Shown here: in pieces, positions 18,024 through 27,283 of the stretch | How positions within the stretch are numbered: position 1 is the stretch's first letter | How the letters are laid out: each line of letters begins with the position of its first letter | Assembly (NCBI GenBank): GCA_024637145.1 | Contig: JAGXFQ010000040.1 | Coordinates: 1 to 64,000, forward strand | Length of the DNA: 64,000 bases | Direction of reading: 5' to 3' | DNA from: Desulfobulbaceae bacterium | GTDB taxonomy: Bacteria; Desulfobacterota; Desulfobulbia; Desulfobulbales; SURF-16 | Made by a program: the position numbers and the translations under genes | Notes under the pieces: generated by a model | Told to the model about the DNA's origin: nothing | Seen by the model: the letters and a program-made list of their open reading frames with translations, nothing else | Databases searched by the model: none

Positions 18024-19175
18024 TCAGTAGCGGTAGATGGCAGCTATTCCTGTCTCGGTGGGCATCTGCTCACTGGTGAGGATGGCCACTTCTCCACCCA
18101 TCTTCAACGCCATTGTCCCCAGATCATCGAGTACGTCATCAATCTCCGGATCAGCCAGGTCGGCAAACGCAATATCGCCGGTGACCGGGTCGATTCGGCC
18201 GGGAATCTCGCGGTCTGCTTCGATGAGCAGGGTAGCGACCCGGCCGGCGGAGACCGCCTTGGCCACAGGGGCCAATTCCCCGTCACCGAGACCCTGGGCC
18301 TCTGCTGTGCTGAACTGCTCCACCAGAGCGGCCACCCGGGCCAGATAACGGGGTTCAAAAATCTCCCAGGCCCGCTGGCGCAGTTCGTCCACGGAGACGG
18401 CATCCGGCTGGATATTGATCTCTGCATCGATAAGAAAGGGATTATGGCTGACCTGGCGGAACAACTGGCCGTGTTCCGGCAAGGTCGCCAGGATCAGCGG
18501 CAGGTTCGCTGGTTGCGAGTGGTGTGCCGTGATCTCGCGGTCCACAGCGCGAAAGAATCGTTCCGTATCAATATCCACTTCCGAAGATTTATCGCCATGG
18601 CCATGGTGCATGGGCGATTGTCCCGGCCCGGCTCCGCCATAGGAGGCCACAGTGTGACCAGGCTCGGTTACTTCTTTTCCCAGAGCCTGGGTCATGGTGC
18701 GCGGCACAGCCTGGGCCGGCTCAATCTCTCCTAAGAGGTGACGATTCCCCTCAAAAAGCTTGATCTCCTGCCGCGACAAACCAAGGATCTGGTAGCGGTC
18801 AACAGACTGCAGGGTACGCATCAGGGGCTTGGTGTGAAAGCTGTCCGCCACGACCACCAGTTCGGCCACCCGTCCCTGGAGTCGGTAAACGCGGAACATG
18901 CCCGGGGCGCTCAATATAGCCAGTCCGTCAAGGCTCTGCTTCCAGAAATTGAGGTCTTCAGCCAAGGCCACAAAAGGTTCCAGAAGCGGCTGGCTCTCCT
19001 GGGTGGAATATTTCTGATGTATGGATTTCTCCACCGCCTTTAGCAGGTTTCGAAAGCGGATGGGGTCCTGCTGGTTTTCCGGATGAAATCGATGGGTGGG
19101 CTGGTAGAGCGAAATACACGGCGGTTCATACTCATCCGAGAGGTCGGCAAGATAGTTATGATTGACTGGGTCCAT
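18024..19175 (-). CDS. baeRF-type (bacterial archaeo-eukaryotic release factor-like) protein
   Basis: About 383 residues from ATG 19175, which has a GAGGA sequence eight bases upstream; a longer frame to 19256 lacks such support. The N-terminal CISLYQPTHR opening, with the later SFHTKPLMR and a C-terminal part that includes GRVATLLIEAD and GGEVAILTSEQMP, fits the baeRF family, which shares the eRF1/Pelota middle- and C-domain fold. Some members lack or keep the peptidyl-tRNA hydrolysing loop; I see no GGQ here. Members are predicted to act in ribosome rescue or stress response. Two small helical proteins follow upstream on the same strand (19260 and 19858), suggesting a functional set. Confidence 0.75.
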   Translation of the reverse strand: MDPVNHNYLADLSDEYEPPCISLYQPTHRFHPENQQDPIRFRNLLKAVEKSIHQKYSTQESQPLLEPFVALAEDLNFWKQSLDGLAILSAPGMFRVYRLQGRVAELVVVADSFHTKPLMRTLQSVDRYQILGLSRQEIKLFEGNRHLLGEIEPAQAVPRTMTQALGKEVTEPGHTVASYGGAGPGQSPMHHGHGDKSSEVDIDTERFFRAVDREITAHHSQPANLPLILATLPEHGQLFRQVSHNPFLIDAEINIQPDAVSVDELRQRAWEIFEPRYLARVAALVEQFSTAEAQGLGDGELAPVAKAVSAGRVATLLIEADREIPGRIDPVTGDIAFADLADPEIDDVLDDLGTMALKMGGEVAILTSEQMPTETGIAAIYRY

Positions 19176-19259
19176 TATGTATCCTCGTATCCCCGTAGGG
19201 CGCCTTTGCTGGGGCCGGTCCGTTTCCCGGCTGCCCGTTGAGTTGCTTGTTAACATCTG

Positions 19260-19730
19260 CTATTTGTCAGAGCCAAATTCTTTTTCTGACTTTTGCCAGG
19301 AATCAAGGAGAGTAGTGTAGGCATCGGCAAAACCTTTCTTCATATGGTCCCAGGCCTCAGCGGAACTGTTTTTCATGGCCCCGTACCATTCCGCTGCCTT
19401 TGTCCGCTGTTGGCGCAAGGCCTTCAGGCTGGCCCGCGCGTTTTCGCGGCTGGCCTTCTCCATTTTATCCCAGTTATTATCAATAGTTGTTTCCAGCTGC
19501 GCAATGCGCTTATCAAGTTTGTCTAAAACATCTTTGCTTTTTTTGATGGCTTCATCCCGCTGCTGAGCAGTGTAATCGGCCATGGTCTGGGTAAATTCCT
19601 GCGTTTCCCGCCGCACTTCTGCGGCGGTGGTTTTCTCTGAGGACTCTTGCGCAAAACTGAGCGCCACAGTGGCAAAGAGAGTAAGCACCAGGAAGAGAAT
19701 CAGGGAACAGCGCTGTCTGGATGGGTACAT
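19260..19730 (-). CDS. Exported alpha-helical protein, function unknown
   Basis: About 156 residues from ATG 19730, preceded by GGAGG at the right spacing. A signal peptide is clear: basic MYPSRQR, a long hydrophobic stretch and an ALSFAQ cleavage region. There is no lipobox cysteine. The mature part is almost entirely charged helix with heptad-like spacing (KSKDVLDKLDKRIAQLETT, then WDKMEKASRENARASLKALRQQR). It also has repeated W-D/W-Y short motifs like those in the neighbouring 95-residue protein (SAEAWDHMKKGFADAYTTL versus SWEELKAGIENAWDSLSKA). The two may be distant relatives, one periplasmic and one cytoplasmic. It lies between the baeRF gene and that partner. Confidence 0.75.
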   Translation of the reverse strand: MYPSRQRCSLILFLVLTLFATVALSFAQESSEKTTAAEVRRETQEFTQTMADYTAQQRDEAIKKSKDVLDKLDKRIAQLETTIDNNWDKMEKASRENARASLKALRQQRTKAAEWYGAMKNSSAEAWDHMKKGFADAYTTLLDSWQKSEKEFGSDK

Positions 19731-19857
19731 TTTTCCCTCCGTCAAAGATGAGATAAAATTATTCCGTACTAAAAGCCCATTGGCAGCGGCGATAATGGCT
19801 GCTCGCCAATGGCGAGGGTGTAAATTATTTTGTGTAAATGGCCATAAACCAAGGTGG

Positions 19858-20145
19858 TTACTTGAATTTGGCAGTGGTTGACTTCACAGCCTTACTCAGT
19901 GAGTCCCAGGCGTTTTCGATACCTGCCTTGAGCTCTTCCCAGCTATCGTCGCCGGTTTCTTTGAGCTCAGCCAATTTTTGTTTGGCTGCTGCTTGCATGG
20001 CCTGCAATTCTGTTATCTCTTTATTATATTTAATTTTCGCATCCGCTTCTGCTTTATCTGCCTGGGCCCTCAGTTTATCAATATCCGCCTTCCATTCGTT
20101 AAGCTGGGCCTGCAGCTTTTTTTCATAGGACTCTTTCATGCTCAT
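19858..20145 (-). CDS. Small coiled-coil protein next to baeRF gene
   Basis: 95 residues, no signal peptide, starting at ATG 20145 behind AGGGAGA. Residues 1-60 form a long charged coiled coil (KLQAQLNEWKADIDKLRAQ, KYNKEITELQAM). The C-terminal third has DDSWEELKAGIENAWDSL followed by a basic tail. Such proteins of about 90-100 residues occur in many Gram-negative bacteria, often near stress genes, without a known function. It is probably the first gene of a leftward run with the exported helical protein and the baeRF gene. Confidence 0.75.
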   Translation of the reverse strand: MSMKESYEKKLQAQLNEWKADIDKLRAQADKAEADAKIKYNKEITELQAMQAAAKQKLAELKETGDDSWEELKAGIENAWDSLSKAVKSTTAKFK

Positions 20146-20622
20146 GCTGAATCTCCCTTATTATTTTGGTTGCTGTTCACTTTTTCTTACCGGCCAAGGC
20201 GACCTGGACGAGAGTTTCTTTGCCGGGATAAATATCGTCCCTCTTGGCAAGGCCTCTTGTCAAGAAAGAAGTCGCCTTTTTCAGGGGCTGACTTTAGAGC
20301 AGATTTCTGCATATTTCTTTTTAAGACCTTCAACAGAGAGACTCTTTTCCTTTCTTGGTTTTTCCGGTCGGCTGCGATACGATTTGTTCAGCTCAGGCAG
20401 TCAGGGGCTCAGGCCAAAAGAAAGAAGAAAGTTTTTTTTTATCTGCAGAGGAGCCTAAGGAGGCGGTAAATTGCTCAGCTACCCTTGTACTCAAAATGGC
20501 GGCGCCGGGATGGTATCAAAAAAAGGCCCTGGCCCGGGGGAATGCTGATATGGTTGCAGCTACTGCTTCGTATAATGCGGTAATGAGCATGCTTTTTCCC
20601 AAATAAAAAAAGGAGGTGCGTC
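20146..20622. other. Intergenic region, no gene seen
   Basis: These 477 bases separate the leftward baeRF group from the rightward nitroreductase gene. Short frames exist on the plus strand but lack coding character or ribosome sites. The right end carries a perfect AGGAGGT ribosome site for the nitroreductase. The promoters of both directions must lie here, but I see no distinctive operator. Confidence 0.5.
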
Positions 20623-21285
20623 ATGGAGGCGAGCCGTTGTCTGCAGGAAAGAAAGAGTATCCGTGTTTTCAAGCCAGAGCCGGTGCCCCGCGCCCTGCTG
20701 GAGGAGGTCTTGGAGCTGGCGCGCTGGAGTCCTTCTTATAAAAACAGTCAGCCCTGGGAGGTCGTGGTTCTCTCCGGTGAGCAGAAGGAGGCCCTGAGTC
20801 GGGAAATGATCAGGCTGCTGGAGGCCAATGTCCCCAAGAGTGCCGATCTGGCCGCCCCGCAATCCTGGCCGCCCACCCAGGAGGCCAATATCAGCCAGCT
20901 CTATACGAGCCGGCAGGAGGCCACCGGCGTCGATTTGCAGGACCCGCAACTTATCAAGAAGACCAAGAAGGCCAATTTTTCCTTTTATGGCGCCCCCCAT
21001 GCAATCTACCTTTTTCAGGACAACTCTCTGAGCCAATGGTCTCTCTTTGATCTGGGCCTTTTTGCCCAGAGCCTGATGCTGGCCGCGCATAGCAAGGGAC
21101 TGGGCACGGTGCCCCAGGCCTTTGCCACGGATTATGCCAGGGAGATCAAGGAATTCCTCGCTATTCCCGCCGGTAAAAGGCTGGTCCTGGGTCTCTCCCT
21201 CGGCTATCCGGACCCGGAGGCCTCCCTCAACAAGCTCCGCACTGAGCGCATGGAGGTGGAGAAATTCGTTCGGTGGCTGGAATAA
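20623..21285 (+). CDS. Nitroreductase-family flavoprotein
   Basis: A 220-residue nitroreductase-fold FMN oxidoreductase. The N-terminal RKSIRVF phosphate-binding segment, the WSPSYKNSQPWEVVV stretch and the C-terminal glycine-rich AHSKGLGTVPQ and LGLSLGYPD motifs are all present. Such enzymes use NAD(P)H to reduce quinones, nitro compounds or flavins, and the physiological substrate is not predictable. It starts at an ATG behind a perfect AAGGAGGT, indicating strong translation, and ends before a terminator. Confidence 0.9.
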   Translation: MEASRCLQERKSIRVFKPEPVPRALLEEVLELARWSPSYKNSQPWEVVVLSGEQKEALSREMIRLLEANVPKSADLAAPQSWPPTQEANISQLYTSRQEATGVDLQDPQLIKKTKKANFSFYGAPHAIYLFQDNSLSQWSLFDLGLFAQSLMLAAHSKGLGTVPQAFATDYAREIKEFLAIPAGKRLVLGLSLGYPDPEASLNKLRTERMEVEKFVRWLE

Positions 21286-21372
21286 GAAGCGCTGCCTTTG
21301 TGAACCGCGCTTCAGGGTAAAATGTAAAAAGAATGCTGTTATATAAATTAAACCGATAATCGATTATAGCTG

Positions 21373-21405
21373 AAAAGGCAGGGCCATTGGTCCTGCCCTT
21401 TTTTT
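21373..21405 (+). terminator. Terminator after nitroreductase
   Basis: AAAAGGCAGGGCCA pairs with TGGTCCTGCCCTTTT, followed by a T run. It is a compact intrinsic terminator. Confidence 0.85.
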
Positions 21406-21538
21406 GCGCGCCCGGCAGGGCGCACCTACTTGGAAGTGCAAAACCTGGTTGGCCATTGGTGGCCCTGATCGCCGTCGGCTTGGGTCAGGCTTCTGCTCTA
21501 TCTTTTCCAGCCCTCTTCACCCAGCAAAGGGAGTTTAT

Positions 21539-22114
21539 ATGAAAAAACATCATCAAGATCAGGACGAAGGGCTGCAGCGCCCCTATTTCAGCAAGATGAA
21601 GGGGGTCAGCAAATGCCCGGAAAGAGTGAGTCTTGAGGAGATCATCTGGTCATGGATCGGCGCCTTCCTGGGCATTGCCGCGGTGGCCGCTATGCACCAT
21701 AGACTGCTGGGCGACACAGCACTTGTCATGGTGATCGGTTCTTTCGGGGCATCAGCGGTGCTGATATACGGCTCCCTGAAAAGCCCCTTTGCCCAGCCCA
21801 GGAACCTGGTGGGCGGCCATGTCATTTCCGCCTTGATCGGCGTAGCCTGTTATCAAATTTTCGCCCCCACCATCTGGCTTGCCGCTTCGGTGGCAGTGGC
21901 CACAGCCATTGCTGCCATGCATGCCACCAAGACCCTCCACCCCCCCGGCGGCGCCTCAGCCCTCATCGCCGTTGTCGGCGGTGCCGATATTCATGAGTTG
22001 GGCTATTTCTATGCCGTGGTGCCGGTGGCAAGCGGGGCGCTCATCATGCTGCTGGTGGCCCTGCTGGTTAACAATATCCCCAGATGCAGGAGTTATCCTA
22101 AATTCTGGCTGTGA
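21539..22114 (+). CDS. HPP-family membrane protein
   Basis: About 191 residues from ATG 21539 behind GGGAG; the open frame to 21404 has no support. Four to five hydrophobic helices carry the family signature TLHPPGGASAL at about residue 135, together with SKMKG near the start. HPP-domain proteins are integral membrane proteins of uncertain role; a plant/cyanobacterial relative takes part in nitrite transport into plastids. No substrate can be assigned here. It stands alone between the nitroreductase gene and a degraded transporter fragment. Confidence 0.82.
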   Translation: MKKHHQDQDEGLQRPYFSKMKGVSKCPERVSLEEIIWSWIGAFLGIAAVAAMHHRLLGDTALVMVIGSFGASAVLIYGSLKSPFAQPRNLVGGHVISALIGVACYQIFAPTIWLAASVAVATAIAAMHATKTLHPPGGASALIAVVGGADIHELGYFYAVVPVASGALIMLLVALLVNNIPRCRSYPKFWL

Positions 22115-22199
22115 GGCGGCAGAGGGCAAATCAAGGCGCCCAGGCCTTTTTTACCGTCGGCAGAGAAGCTGGGCCATGCTCTCCCGGTCTGGAGCAGAG

Positions 22200-22403
22200 T
22201 CACCCCGGGAGCCCTATCTCAGGGGGCCACAGAAAAATCCCGGGCCGCTTCTGTAGGGAGAAGACGGCGATGATTGTCCCCAGGGTCAGGCCACCGGCCC
22301 CCAGGCTCTCGGCAAACACCGGCATCACCGGCACAATGATGCCGATGCCCAAAAGGGCAATGAAGACCGAAAGGAGCAGGATGATCAGGAGGTGGCGGTG
22401 CAT
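22200..22403 (-). pseudogene. N-terminal fragment of an MFS transporter
   Basis: A 67-codon frame starts like a major facilitator protein: MHRHLLIILLLSVFIALLG, then GIIVPVMPVFAESLGAGG, the typical first helix and P-V-M-P-V-F entrance. Homology-like sequence stops after about 50 residues at IIAVFS; the rest (LQKRPGIFLWPPEIGLPG) looks random. A complete transporter would need about 350 more residues, and none follows on either strand. It is a remnant of a deleted gene. Confidence 0.6.
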
Positions 22404-22702
22404 GGCGGCCTAAGGGTGCTCAAGGTGTCGGGTCGCATGACCCCGGTCCGGGGCGGGAGAGGATATAAAGTACGGGTCTGGTTGCCCCTGACTCCCTGCC
22501 TCTCCTTACCCATCCTGACCTGCAGGGGCAAGAGGTCTTTGGCAGGGGCGCCGGGCTGGTTGAAAAACAAAAAAACATTTTGCGCTCCTGGCGGTTATCA
22601 TGAATCATCAGGATAGAAGGTATTCGCGCCCCTGGCGAAATCGGCAGGTGAGGCGGCAAGGCAAAAGGGCGCACTTCTCTCATCATAAGAAGGAGGACTG
22701 AA
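22404..22702. other. Intergenic region, no gene seen
   Basis: There are no coding frames with support. The right end holds AAGGAGGA, the ribosome site of the flavin reductase at 22703. The left part may be decayed sequence linked with the transporter fragment. Confidence 0.45.
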
Positions 22703-23404
22703 ATGACCATGGCATACCAGACCCAATTTGTTGAACGGCTGGAAAGAACCCCGACCTCGACCGCGGTAAGTTATCGATTCAAAAGGCCCCCGGGCTTTGA
22801 TTTTACGGCCGGCCAATACATGGTGGTGGATCTGGGCGAGGAACGCATCCATCCTTTATCTCTCAGTGACTGCCCGGAAGAGAGTCGGTTTATCGAATTT
22901 ACCAAACGGATGACCGGCAGTCCCTTTTGCCAACGCCTGGAAGAGCTTACCACGGCAGATACCATCACTGTCAAAGGCCCGTCGGGTAAATTTTGCGTGG
23001 AGGAGTCAGACGCCCCCCTGGTTCTGATGGCGGGCGGCATCGGCATCACTCCCCTCAGGAGTATCTTAAAGAGCCAGGAAAAAAAGAGAACCACCGCCGG
23101 CAGCATCATCCTGCTCTATGGCAATAAAAACCAGGAAGATATAGCCTTCAGGGAAGAACTGGAAAATCTGCAGCTTGCTGATTACCGGCTGGTCCATGTC
23201 CTTGACGACCCCGCAGGTGTGGAAAACGCCTATCAGGGATTCATAAGAGGCGAGATAGTTGCAGAAGAAGTGGCAAACCCTACCAAGGCCCTTTATATGA
23301 TCTCCGGGCCCACGGGCATGGTGGAGGCCATAAAGAAGAACCTCCTGAAGATTAATATCGATGAAGAGCGGATCCGTACCGATGTCTTTCTTGGTTATGA
23401 TTGA
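22703..23404 (+). CDS. Ferredoxin-NADP reductase-like FAD/NAD(P) oxidoreductase
   Basis: A 233-residue flavoprotein of the ferredoxin reductase superfamily without an iron-sulfur domain. The FAD-binding barrel contains AGQYMVVDL and HPLSLSD, a variant of RxYS. The NAD(P)-binding half contains AGGIGITPLRSIL and YGNK, and ends in the typical TDVFLGYD. Such stand-alone modules pass electrons between NAD(P)H and a partner oxygenase, flavodoxin or iron-sulfur protein; no partner gene is adjacent. The start is an ATG behind AAGGAGGA at ideal spacing. Confidence 0.87.
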   Translation: MTMAYQTQFVERLERTPTSTAVSYRFKRPPGFDFTAGQYMVVDLGEERIHPLSLSDCPEESRFIEFTKRMTGSPFCQRLEELTTADTITVKGPSGKFCVEESDAPLVLMAGGIGITPLRSILKSQEKKRTTAGSIILLYGNKNQEDIAFREELENLQLADYRLVHVLDDPAGVENAYQGFIRGEIVAEEVANPTKALYMISGPTGMVEAIKKNLLKINIDEERIRTDVFLGYD

Positions 23405-23567
23405 CGGGGAGCGGGCCCGGGGACAAGCTGGGATCTGCTCAGCCGAGCTTTCCTGCCAAAGACTTTCTGCCCGGTTCACCTACCGCCAAAGAGAGGGCTT
23501 TCTTCTTCTGTACATTTTGACTATGTAACAATGGCCAGCAGCAAAACGATTATGAAGGAATATGGCC

Positions 23568-24812
23568 ATGAGATTTATCCACACTGCAGACATCCATCTC
23601 GGCAAAACCTACCGCAACTCCCAGGGCGAAGGGGAGCGCTACCAGGATTTCTTCCGTTCCCTGGCGGCCATTGTGGCGGACGGCCTCCGGGAGGCGGTTG
23701 ACTTTGTCCTGATCGGTGGGGACCTTTTCCACACCGGCCAGATCCTGCCCAAGACCTTTGCCAAAACCATTGAAATCCTCCAGCCCCTGAAAGAGGCGGG
23801 CATCCCCTGCCTGGCCGTGGAGGGTAATCATGATTGGATTCACCGGCGCCACAACATCTCCTGGATGGAGGCCCTTTCCGAAATGGGCTATATCCGCCTG
23901 CTGCGGCCCACCCGGACCGAGGAGGGCGGCTATGTGTTTGAGCCCTTCAATGAAGAGACCGGCAGAGGGGGCCATCTGGAGCTGGATGGCCTCCATATCT
24001 ACGGCCTCGGTTATATCGGGGCCCAGGCCGGCAGCCATGTGGAGCGGATATGCCAGGCCGTGACCAGCAGCAACAATCTCCTGATCTTTCATGTCGGCAT
24101 CTGGCGCTACTCGCCGGTGGAAATCGGCAACATGAAGCTTGAAGAGGCCCATCCCCTGGCTGAAAAATTCGGCTATGTCGCCCTGGGTCATGGCCACAAG
24201 CCCTATGTGATCGAAACCCCGGCTGGCCGGCCCTACGCCTACAACCCAGGGGCCCCGGAACGGGTCAACTTCGGCGAGGGAAAATATGATAAGGGCTATT
24301 ATCTGGTCACGCTCAGCCAGGGTGATTTTGTGGTGCAATTTCGGCCCACTGATCCCCGTCCCATGCTGGTGGAGGTCATTGATCTCGACGGGGCCGGGGA
24401 CGCGGAAAGTGCCTTGGCCCGGTGCCTGGAGCAGATAAGGGTCAAAATGGCAGGCCAGCAGGAGCAGCGGCGGCCCCTGCTGGAGCTGAAACTCACCGGC
24501 CGGGTGGGCTTCCATCCCTTTGAGCTGGGCCGCGAACGGTTGCGGCTGGCCCTAGCCGAGGTTGTCTCCCCCCTGCATGTGGAAATAAAAAATCATCTCT
24601 CTATGGTGGCGCACACTAATGGCCGGGAAAGGGTGAAGAAGTCCCTTTCCGAGATGGAAAGGGATGTCCTCCATGAGCTGATCGGTGCCCACAGCCTCTA
24701 CCAGGGCAGGGAAGAGGAGTTGACCCGGCTGGCCATCTCCATCCGTGATCTGGTGATCAAGGGTGATGTGGAAGATGACGAGCTGCTTGCTCTTTTGGGG
24801 GAGGAACTCTAA
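23568..24812 (+). CDS. sbcD: SbcD/Mre11-type DNA repair exonuclease
   Basis: About 414 residues; the second ATG (23568) has the better spacing from AAGGA than the first (23562). Metallophosphoesterase motifs are in order: HTADIHLG (D8, H10), GGDLFH, GNHD, H-V-G-I-W and GHGHKPY. These bind two manganese ions for 3'-5' exonuclease and endonuclease activity at DNA ends and hairpins. A C-terminal capping domain follows. It lies three bases before the SMC-like partner gene, so the pair forms an Mre11-Rad50-type complex. Confidence 0.92.
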   Translation: MRFIHTADIHLGKTYRNSQGEGERYQDFFRSLAAIVADGLREAVDFVLIGGDLFHTGQILPKTFAKTIEILQPLKEAGIPCLAVEGNHDWIHRRHNISWMEALSEMGYIRLLRPTRTEEGGYVFEPFNEETGRGGHLELDGLHIYGLGYIGAQAGSHVERICQAVTSSNNLLIFHVGIWRYSPVEIGNMKLEEAHPLAEKFGYVALGHGHKPYVIETPAGRPYAYNPGAPERVNFGEGKYDKGYYLVTLSQGDFVVQFRPTDPRPMLVEVIDLDGAGDAESALARCLEQIRVKMAGQQEQRRPLLELKLTGRVGFHPFELGRERLRLALAEVVSPLHVEIKNHLSMVAHTNGRERVKKSLSEMERDVLHELIGAHSLYQGREEELTRLAISIRDLVIKGDVEDDELLALLGEEL

Positions 24813-24815
24813 GCC

Positions 24816-27254
24816 ATGCAGATCCTTTCCATCACCCTCAAGAACATTAAATCCCACCAGGATCTGGAGCTCCCTTTTGTCAGCGGTATCAATGTCCTGG
24901 CCGGGGTTAACGGGGTGGGAAAAAGTACCATCTTTGAGGCCATCGGCTACGCCCTGTTCGGCGTTGATGCCCGGGACTTTGTCGGTAATATCGAGCGGTT
25001 CATCGCCATCGGGGCCAAAAAGGGGGAAGTAACGGTCACCTTCAGCCCGGCTGCGGGCGACACCTATCGGGTCTCCCGCAGCGTGGGGGCCGGTTCCAAA
25101 TGGCTGCTGGCCCGGGAGACAGGCGGGGCCTTCGAGGTTGAGGAGCATGCCGGGGCCCCGGAAACCGAGGCCCGGATCAAGGAACTGCTCGGCCTGGATA
25201 GCGGCCGTCCCCTGGCGGATCAGTTCAAACTGGTGATCGGCCCCTTTCAGCATGACTTTCTGGGGCCCTTTGTCCTCAGGCAGCCGGCCAAGCGGCAGGA
25301 GGCCTTTGACGCCATCCTGGGCATTGATGCCTGGCGCAAGACCTATAAGGGCACCACCACCCTGCTCAAGGCGGTGAAGTCCAGAATTGACCTGCTCAAG
25401 GTGGAGATCCAGGCCAAGGAGGAGCAGGTGGTGGCCCTGCCGGAACGCCAAAAAGAGGTCCATGCCCTGGCGGGGGAGGCAGCAGCCCAACAGAAGCTTG
25501 TGGGAGAAAAGGAAAAGGGTCTGGCAGCCATTCAGGGGCTTTTGGTTCTCTGTGATGGGCAGGAAAAAAAGATCCAGGCACTTAAAGGAGATATCCTGGT
25601 GCTGGAGAACCGGATGAAAGACGGCGAAGGCAAGATCGTCGACAACGGCAAAAGGGTAAAAGAGGCTGAGCTGGCCCTGGAAATCATGGAAAAAAGCCGG
25701 CCCGGCCAGGAGGCCTTTGCCGCGGCCGAGGCAGAGCTCAAGACCCTGCGGGAGCAGGAGAGGCAGCGGCGGGCCCTGGAAAAGGAGATCAGTGCCCTTG
25801 ACAGGGAAACGGCCCGTCTGGCCCAGGCCCTGGCCCACGAAAGGCAGGAGATCAAAAAAACAGCCACGGAGCTGGCCGCTGAAGAAGAGCGGCTCTGCAG
25901 GGAGGAGAAGGAAGTGGTGCCCGCCGAGGGGCTGATTCTGGCGGCCGCCCGCCTGACCGCCCTGAAAACAGAGGCGGAAAGGCTGCGCCAGGCCCAGGGA
26001 CTTCTGGAGGGGCGGCGGGTCGGTCTGCTGGAGGGCCAGGAAAAACTGGCCGAAGGGGTCTGTCCCTTTTTCCAGGAAGCCTGCCGGAATATTGCCGGCA
26101 AGGCGCCTGGTGATCTCTTTGGCGTCCGGCTGGAGCACCTGGATCAGGAGGGCAAGACGCTGGCGCAGCGCCTGGCGGAAGCAGAGCGGCAGAGGGGGGC
26201 GGCGGAAAAGGCCGGGCAGGAGCTGGCCGGCCTGAGGGTGCGCAGCCAGGAACTGGCCAAACAGCGCCTGGCCCTGGCCGAACGGAGCCGCCATAACAGC
26301 AAAAGGCAGGCGGCCCTGGCCGGGGTGGAAAAAGAAGAGGCAGCGGCCCGCCAGAAGGCAACACTTTCTCAGGAAGAGCTCAAAAAATACGCCAAGCTGG
26401 ACCAGGAAATCGCCGCCCTTGAAAAAAAACGGCTGGGCCAGCAGGCGGCCCGGGATGCCTTTTTTGCCAATCAAAAGGAGGCCCTTGATCTGCAAAACAG
26501 GCGCGACTCCCTGGCCGCCATGAAGGCTCTTCTGGAGGAGTTGCGCACCACCCTGACGGGGAAGGGCCAAGAGCTTGCCGCTCTCAGCAAGGAGTATGAT
26601 GCCAAGGGTCACGCCCAGCTCCGCCTCGACAAGGAGGCGCTGGTGGGGGCGCTTGCCACCGGCAGGCAGAAGATTGCCGATCTGGGCCGGGAGCGCCTCC
26701 GCCTGGATGGCGAGATCAAAAAAATGGTGCAGATCAAGGCGGAGATCAAGGCCCTCCTGGCGGCCAGGAAAGGCCTGGGGCATAAGGAGGAGTTGGTGAA
26801 ATTCCTGCGCACCCAGATCTTCAATAATGTCTCGGCCAAGCTGTCTGAGCGCTTTAGGGAGGAGATAAGTCTGCGGGCCGACCGTATCTACCGCACCATC
26901 GCGGAAACCGATGAAGAGCTTTCCTGGGGCGATAAATACCAGATCATCCTGCGCGACATGGAGGAGGGCAGCCTCAGAGAGCGCAGCGATGAGCAGCTCT
27001 CAGGGGGCCAGACCATGAGCGCCGTGGTTGCCCTGCGCCTGGCCCTGCTGCAGACCATCGGCGCCCGGGTGGCCTTCTTTGACGAGCCCACTTCCAACCT
27101 GGATGCGGCCCGCCGGGCCAATCTGGCCCAGGCCTTCCGGGCCATTGACGTGGGCCGGGAAGAGGTGACCGAGCACTGGTACGACCAGCTTTTTCTCATC
27201 AGCCACGATGTGGCCTTTACTGAGGTGACGGATCAGATTATCTGCCTGGAATAG
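24816..27254 (+). CDS. sbcC: SbcC/Rad50-type SMC ATPase
   Basis: An 812-residue SMC-family ATPase. The Walker A loop in GVNGVGKSTIFEA is at residues about 31-43. A long coiled coil runs from about 190 to 690 and is interrupted near its middle by CPFFQEAC (C416, C423). The C-terminal lobe has the signature LSGGQTMSAVVALRL, then Walker B VAFFDEPTSNLD and the switch histidine in LISHD. With SbcD it opens and processes blocked DNA ends. The hook has six residues between its cysteines rather than the usual CxxC zinc hook. The length is shorter than E. coli SbcC (about 1050). A terminator follows. Confidence 0.9.
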   Translation: MQILSITLKNIKSHQDLELPFVSGINVLAGVNGVGKSTIFEAIGYALFGVDARDFVGNIERFIAIGAKKGEVTVTFSPAAGDTYRVSRSVGAGSKWLLARETGGAFEVEEHAGAPETEARIKELLGLDSGRPLADQFKLVIGPFQHDFLGPFVLRQPAKRQEAFDAILGIDAWRKTYKGTTTLLKAVKSRIDLLKVEIQAKEEQVVALPERQKEVHALAGEAAAQQKLVGEKEKGLAAIQGLLVLCDGQEKKIQALKGDILVLENRMKDGEGKIVDNGKRVKEAELALEIMEKSRPGQEAFAAAEAELKTLREQERQRRALEKEISALDRETARLAQALAHERQEIKKTATELAAEEERLCREEKEVVPAEGLILAAARLTALKTEAERLRQAQGLLEGRRVGLLEGQEKLAEGVCPFFQEACRNIAGKAPGDLFGVRLEHLDQEGKTLAQRLAEAERQRGAAEKAGQELAGLRVRSQELAKQRLALAERSRHNSKRQAALAGVEKEEAAARQKATLSQEELKKYAKLDQEIAALEKKRLGQQAARDAFFANQKEALDLQNRRDSLAAMKALLEELRTTLTGKGQELAALSKEYDAKGHAQLRLDKEALVGALATGRQKIADLGRERLRLDGEIKKMVQIKAEIKALLAARKGLGHKEELVKFLRTQIFNNVSAKLSERFREEISLRADRIYRTIAETDEELSWGDKYQIILRDMEEGSLRERSDEQLSGGQTMSAVVALRLALLQTIGARVAFFDEPTSNLDAARRANLAQAFRAIDVGREEVTEHWYDQLFLISHDVAFTEVTDQIICLE

Positions 27255-27283
27255 ATCCACCAAGAGGATAGAGGAAAAAGGCA

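Noticed and set aside
20355..20606. An 83-residue forward frame before nitroreductase
   Set aside because: No ribosome site, mixed composition and overlap with other frames; called non-coding.
22404..22702. Small gene in the MFS-fragment/flavin reductase spacer
   Set aside because: Frames are short, overlap one another and lack ribosome sites.
24552..26783. A 743-residue reverse frame inside sbcD-sbcC
   Set aside because: It is antisense to the coiled-coil gene; composition (Gln, Leu, Pro rich) is that of a complement of helix codons.
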